From G963668655 sp963668655 (GTDB lineage Bacteria > Myxococcota_A > SURF-8): a stretch of 64,000 nucleotides of DNA. The notes below the pieces were generated by a model. The model did not search any database, was not told the origin of the DNA, and worked only from the letters and a program-made list of their open reading frames with translations. The number at the start of each line of letters is the position of its first letter. Positions within the stretch are counted from its first letter, which is position 1. The stretch spans positions 682,001 to 746,000 of the forward strand of contig CAXXPQ010000001.1 of the NCBI GenBank assembly GCA_963668655.2, in the 5' to 3' direction. A program made the translations under genes and the position numbers. Shown piece after piece: positions 60,844 through 64,000 of the stretch.

Positions 60844-63516
60844 ATGACCGAGATACACCCGGATCAATCCTCCCGAACCCTGTGGAATCGGATGACGTTT
60901 TGGAGCGGCGCCCATCCCGGGGCCGCCTTTGCCCTGGCGGCGCTGATAACCCTGGTCAGCCTGTTCCTGCTGCCCTCCATCCCCTTCAAGACCGATCCCA
61001 CGGACTACGTGCCCGTGGAAGACCCGGTGGTCAAGCACTGGTGGGATATGACCCATCGCTTTGGGGCGCTGGATTTGCTGATGGTGGGGCTGGAAGAGGC
61101 CGAGAAACCCATGAGTCCCGAGGGGTTGGGGCGGCTGACGGCCATCACCAAGGCCCTGGAGGAACGCAAGGCCGAGGGCATTCTGCTGGCGCGCAGCCTG
61201 ACCAACGTCGGATCGCTCCAGGAGGACGAAGACGGCACGCTGCACGCCGGATTGCTCCTGGACGCCATTCCCCGCACGGAGGCCAAGTACAAGGAAATGC
61301 GGGAGCGCATCCTGGCCGATACGAAGGTCACCGGAGCGCTCATCAGTGAAGACCAGATGGGATACATGATTCTGGTGCGTATCGATCCGAAGAAGAACGT
61401 GGACGAACTGGCCGGAATGATTCGGGATATCGTGAATGAAAACAAAGGGCCGATGAAGGCCGTCTTCTTCGGCGCGCCTTTCATCACCAACATGGTTTCC
61501 GGAAAGGTGTTCGAAGCGCTGCCCTGGTTCGCGCCGCTGTTCGCCCTGGCGTTTCTGGTCATCGTCATTCCGCGCGTGCGCAACATCCGCGCCCTGATCG
61601 TGATCCTCGCGAGCACGGTCTGGCCCATTCTCTGGGCGGGGGGGGTCATGGCGATGTTCGGCCTGGAACTGAGCCCCACTGCCATGAACGCCGTTCTGGC
61701 CGTGCTGCTCCTGGGGGTGGTCACCTTCGCCCGGGGAACGGAAACCTGGCTGAACGGACCGTCCCGGAACACCAATCCCTTCCCGCGCCGGATGGCGGCG
61801 CTCTTGGCCGCGGCGGGAATTTCGTTTCTGGCGTTGCCTTTTTCCTCGCTGAAGTATCTCGACCAGTTCGGCGAGGCCGCCGCCGTGGGCGTCTTTTCCC
61901 TGATAGGCTTCGGGCTCCTTGTTTTCGTACCTCTGGTGAAAATGCTGCCCCAGGTCCGCACCGCCACCGCGTCCCTGGACGCTGCGCCCAAGCCCCTGCG
62001 GATGAAACGGAACACCTTCCGCGCGTTGTTCGCCGCTCTGATGCTCTTCGGGGCCGTGGGGCTGGGAAATATCCGCTTTTACATGCAGCCGGCCGAGATG
62101 TTCGGTTCCGACGACGAAGTGGGACAGGCCATCGATTTCTTCAATCGCCGCTTCAAGGGGTCGGATTTCTTGCAGATTCACGCCGTTGGGGATCTGCGCG
62201 ATCCCGCCGCCATGAAGCGCCTGATGCGCCTGACGGACCTTCTGGAAGGCACCGGCATGTTCTCCGACGTGAAGGGCATCACCCAGGTCGTGGGATTTCT
62301 GGGCAAGCAGTTCGGCGGGCTGCACCGCATCCCCGGCGACCGCGAAGCCCTTGGAAATCTCTGGTTTTTCCTGGAAGGCGATCCGGACGTGCAGCCCCTG
62401 GTTTCGGACAATCGGGACGAAGCCATGATGGCCGCGCGCATCCCGGCCGGATCCTCGCTGCCGTCCGCCGCCTGGCGAGCCATCGCGGAGGAAGCCGGAC
62501 GCCAATCGGCGGAAACCGGCCGCGAGGCGGCGAGGCTGCGCCTGAGTTCCATGGCCAAACGATACGGACTGAAGAGGATCGACGAGAACCGGATCGGCGA
62601 TATCCTGGATCGCGCGGAAAAACCGGAACCGGCCGATTCGCGCCGCATCCGCGACAAGGCCCTGGCCGACGTGCATGCCTACATGGTGTCCGAAGACGCG
62701 CCTTTCGAGCCCACGGCCGAAGAATGGCCGCTTCTGGTGCGGGTTCTGGATCGGGAGGGCGGCCCTTCCAAGGAAGCGCTGGCCGCCGCCATCGGCGGTC
62801 TGAAAACGTTCCAGGAGGAGGAATATCCGCCGGACGTGGCGGAACAGGTGGGCCAGACGTTGCAGACGCGCCTGAACGACTCTATCCTGAAGCAGAAAAG
62901 CCGCCTGCTGGCGGAGGAATTGTCTCGGGAGGCCGTTACGGACGTTCCCAAAGCCTTCACCGTGCGCGCGGCGGGAGTTTTTGCCGATTTTCTGGACGGG
63001 GAAGACGCTCCCGGCGAACTGAAACTGGTTGTCAGCGGTTTCCCCGCCATTGCCGAGCGTCTGGAATCCACCCTGTTCTGGGGCACTTTCGGCGGAACGG
63101 TGGCGGTGTGGATGGTCTTCGGCGTGCTGGTCTGGCTTTTCCGCAGAGACCGCATCTTCGCCCTTCGCGCCATCCTGGACGCCTTTCTGGTGCTGATTCT
63201 CACCTTCGCCTTCGGCTGGCTTTTCGGCATCCACATGGACAGTTCCTCGGCCACCCTGTACTTGGTTTCCCCCGTGCTGGCCTTCGTTCTGTCTCCCTGG
63301 CTGCTGAAACCCTCGCCGGGCACCGCGCCTCTGGTGGGAAGCTTCGCGCCTACCTTCGCCCTGGCTTTCGCGGCCGGATTGGCCACCTTCGTCTTCATCG
63401 GCATCGCTCCCGTCATGCGCCTGGGCGGCATCATGGCGTTGAGTCTTGTGCTGGTCTGCCTTCTGTCCCTGGTCAGCCAGCGTCTCGTTTTCGCCAACGG
63501 AGAAAACACTCCCTGA
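60844..63516 (+). CDS. RND superfamily MMPL-type transporter
   Basis: 890-aa inner-membrane transporter. One N-terminal helix (about residues 17-40), a first periplasmic loop (about 45-215, with DPTDYVPVEDPVVKHW), a helix bundle (about 220-380), then a helix at about 390, a second large loop (about 415-740) and a last helix bundle (about 745-885). This is the MMPL/HpnN arrangement, and such proteins move lipids or lipid-like molecules across the periplasm using the proton gradient. A GGAGG ribosome site lies within the end of the preceding gene and the ATG is four bases past its stop. The four genes from 57182 form one operon, closed by a strong terminator. Confidence 0.93.
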   Translation: MTEIHPDQSSRTLWNRMTFWSGAHPGAAFALAALITLVSLFLLPSIPFKTDPTDYVPVEDPVVKHWWDMTHRFGALDLLMVGLEEAEKPMSPEGLGRLTAITKALEERKAEGILLARSLTNVGSLQEDEDGTLHAGLLLDAIPRTEAKYKEMRERILADTKVTGALISEDQMGYMILVRIDPKKNVDELAGMIRDIVNENKGPMKAVFFGAPFITNMVSGKVFEALPWFAPLFALAFLVIVIPRVRNIRALIVILASTVWPILWAGGVMAMFGLELSPTAMNAVLAVLLLGVVTFARGTETWLNGPSRNTNPFPRRMAALLAAAGISFLALPFSSLKYLDQFGEAAAVGVFSLIGFGLLVFVPLVKMLPQVRTATASLDAAPKPLRMKRNTFRALFAALMLFGAVGLGNIRFYMQPAEMFGSDDEVGQAIDFFNRRFKGSDFLQIHAVGDLRDPAAMKRLMRLTDLLEGTGMFSDVKGITQVVGFLGKQFGGLHRIPGDREALGNLWFFLEGDPDVQPLVSDNRDEAMMAARIPAGSSLPSAAWRAIAEEAGRQSAETGREAARLRLSSMAKRYGLKRIDENRIGDILDRAEKPEPADSRRIRDKALADVHAYMVSEDAPFEPTAEEWPLLVRVLDREGGPSKEALAAAIGGLKTFQEEEYPPDVAEQVGQTLQTRLNDSILKQKSRLLAEELSREAVTDVPKAFTVRAAGVFADFLDGEDAPGELKLVVSGFPAIAERLESTLFWGTFGGTVAVWMVFGVLVWLFRRDRIFALRAILDAFLVLILTFAFGWLFGIHMDSSSATLYLVSPVLAFVLSPWLLKPSPGTAPLVGSFAPTFALAFAAGLATFVFIGIAPVMRLGGIMALSLVLVCLLSLVSQRLVFANGENTP

Positions 63517-63557
63517 TGGACGCGTTATTCTGATTTTCGATGGATTGCTTATGCACC

Positions 63558-63593
63558 GGAAGCGCCAAGTCCCCCCTGGCGCTTCCTTTTTTT
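63558..63593 (+). terminator. Strong terminator of the RND operon
   Basis: GGAAGCGCCA (63558-63567), 9-nt loop, TGGCGCTTCC (63577-63586), then seven T residues (63587-63593). A perfect 10-bp stem. Confidence 0.97.
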
Positions 63594-63786
63594 ATGTTTC
63601 GGGCGGGGAATTCTTCCAAAGACCCGTTGGATTCCAATCGACAGATATCCGGAAAGCCGTGGGGGATTTTCCAAATCCTTACAGTTTCCCGCCAAGCGTC
63701 CGAATGTAATTCAAGGAGGAAGAATCGCCGCCGGAAAGCCGCCGAATCGGCAGGTCCGAACGTTCACGTTCTCGATGGAAGCGCCC

Positions 63787-64000
63787 ATGCAAAGTCGCCG
63801 TGAAGAAATCATCAGAAAAATCATTCGGTTGGACTCTCTACCGGCCTTTCCCGCCATCGTGCGCGAACTGGACGCGGTGCTGTCTTTGCCGGACGTTTCC
63901 ACCCGCAAAGTGGCCGCCATCGTGGAACAGGACGCCGCTCTGGCCGCCCGCTTTCTGAAAATCGCCAATTCCGTGCTTTTTCGAGGCGTCAAGGACACCG
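63787..64000 (+). CDS. HDOD domain protein, 3' end outside the window
   Basis: The first 71 codons are visible. They read as the start of an HDOD domain: LPAFPAIVRELDAVLSL, then VAAIVEQDAALAARFLKIANS. HDOD proteins are signalling helpers related to HD phosphohydrolases, common in motile bacteria with cyclic-di-GMP networks. The start is uncertain: ATG at 63787 or 63775. A strong AAGGAGG at 63713-63719 has no start codon at the proper distance. Confidence 0.85.
   Translation, partial: MQSRREEIIRKIIRLDSLPAFPAIVRELDAVLSLPDVSTRKVAAIVEQDAALAARFLKIANSVLFRGVKDT

Overview
The window reads as about 64 kb of chromosome from a motile, diderm (Gram-negative-type) bacterium with GC-rich coding sequence. 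Evidence for two membranes is direct: eight predicted secreted or lipoprotein genes with type II signal peptides, an outer-membrane beta-barrel and a LolA-like periplasmic carrier next to an RND exporter. Lipoproteins with long DGD/EPE acidic linkers, a very long TPR protein and a GC-rich deltaproteobacterial-like style suggest a deltaproteobacterial, myxobacterial or neighbouring lineage. There is no rRNA or other marker to settle this, so the placement is inference.

Layout. (1) 1-7.3 kb: late flagellar cluster with two tandem flagellins, FlaG, an enlarged FliD, FliS and a FliT-like small protein. (2) 7.6-12 kb: lipase-like lipoprotein, 2-Cys peroxiredoxin and a DEAD-box RNA helicase. (3) 12-27 kb: a 1324-aa cysteine-rich lipoprotein, a C45-type hydrolase lipoprotein, a long-chain acyl-CoA ligase and a 2388-aa mosaic surface lipoprotein. 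(4) 27.6-31.2 kb: asparagine synthetase-like, glutamate-cysteine ligase-like and glutaredoxin genes in one direction, then a small Cys-rich secreted protein. (5) 31.6-34.3 kb: GT2 glycosyltransferase overlapping an SDR, and a stand-alone cNMP-binding protein. (6) 34.4-46.6 kb: one gene for a TPR protein of about 4075 aa. (7) 47-55.3 kb: SDR plus an alpha/alpha-toroid protein, then three acidic-linker lipoproteins. (8) 55.4-64 kb: ObgE, then a LolA-like protein, outer-membrane barrel, lipoprotein and RND/MMPL transporter read together as one export system, ending in a truncated HDOD gene.

The most unusual signal is not a protein gene. Two intergenic elements (17802-18142 and 31334-31614) share terminal inverted repeats and a first conserved stem-loop. 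Each also has a second long stem at the same place, but with unrelated sequence in the two copies, which still pairs and encloses very stable hairpins. The pairing is kept while the sequence differs, which is what a structured RNA, or a mobile element recognised as folded DNA, would show. Both copies lie between two minus-strand genes, just upstream of the promoter of a secreted-protein gene.

A second theme is the acidic linker: seven lipoproteins of otherwise unrelated function (lipase, C45 hydrolase, P-domain protein, Cys-rich protein and others) carry the same DGD-type spacer after the lipobox, and two of them use it again further along the chain.
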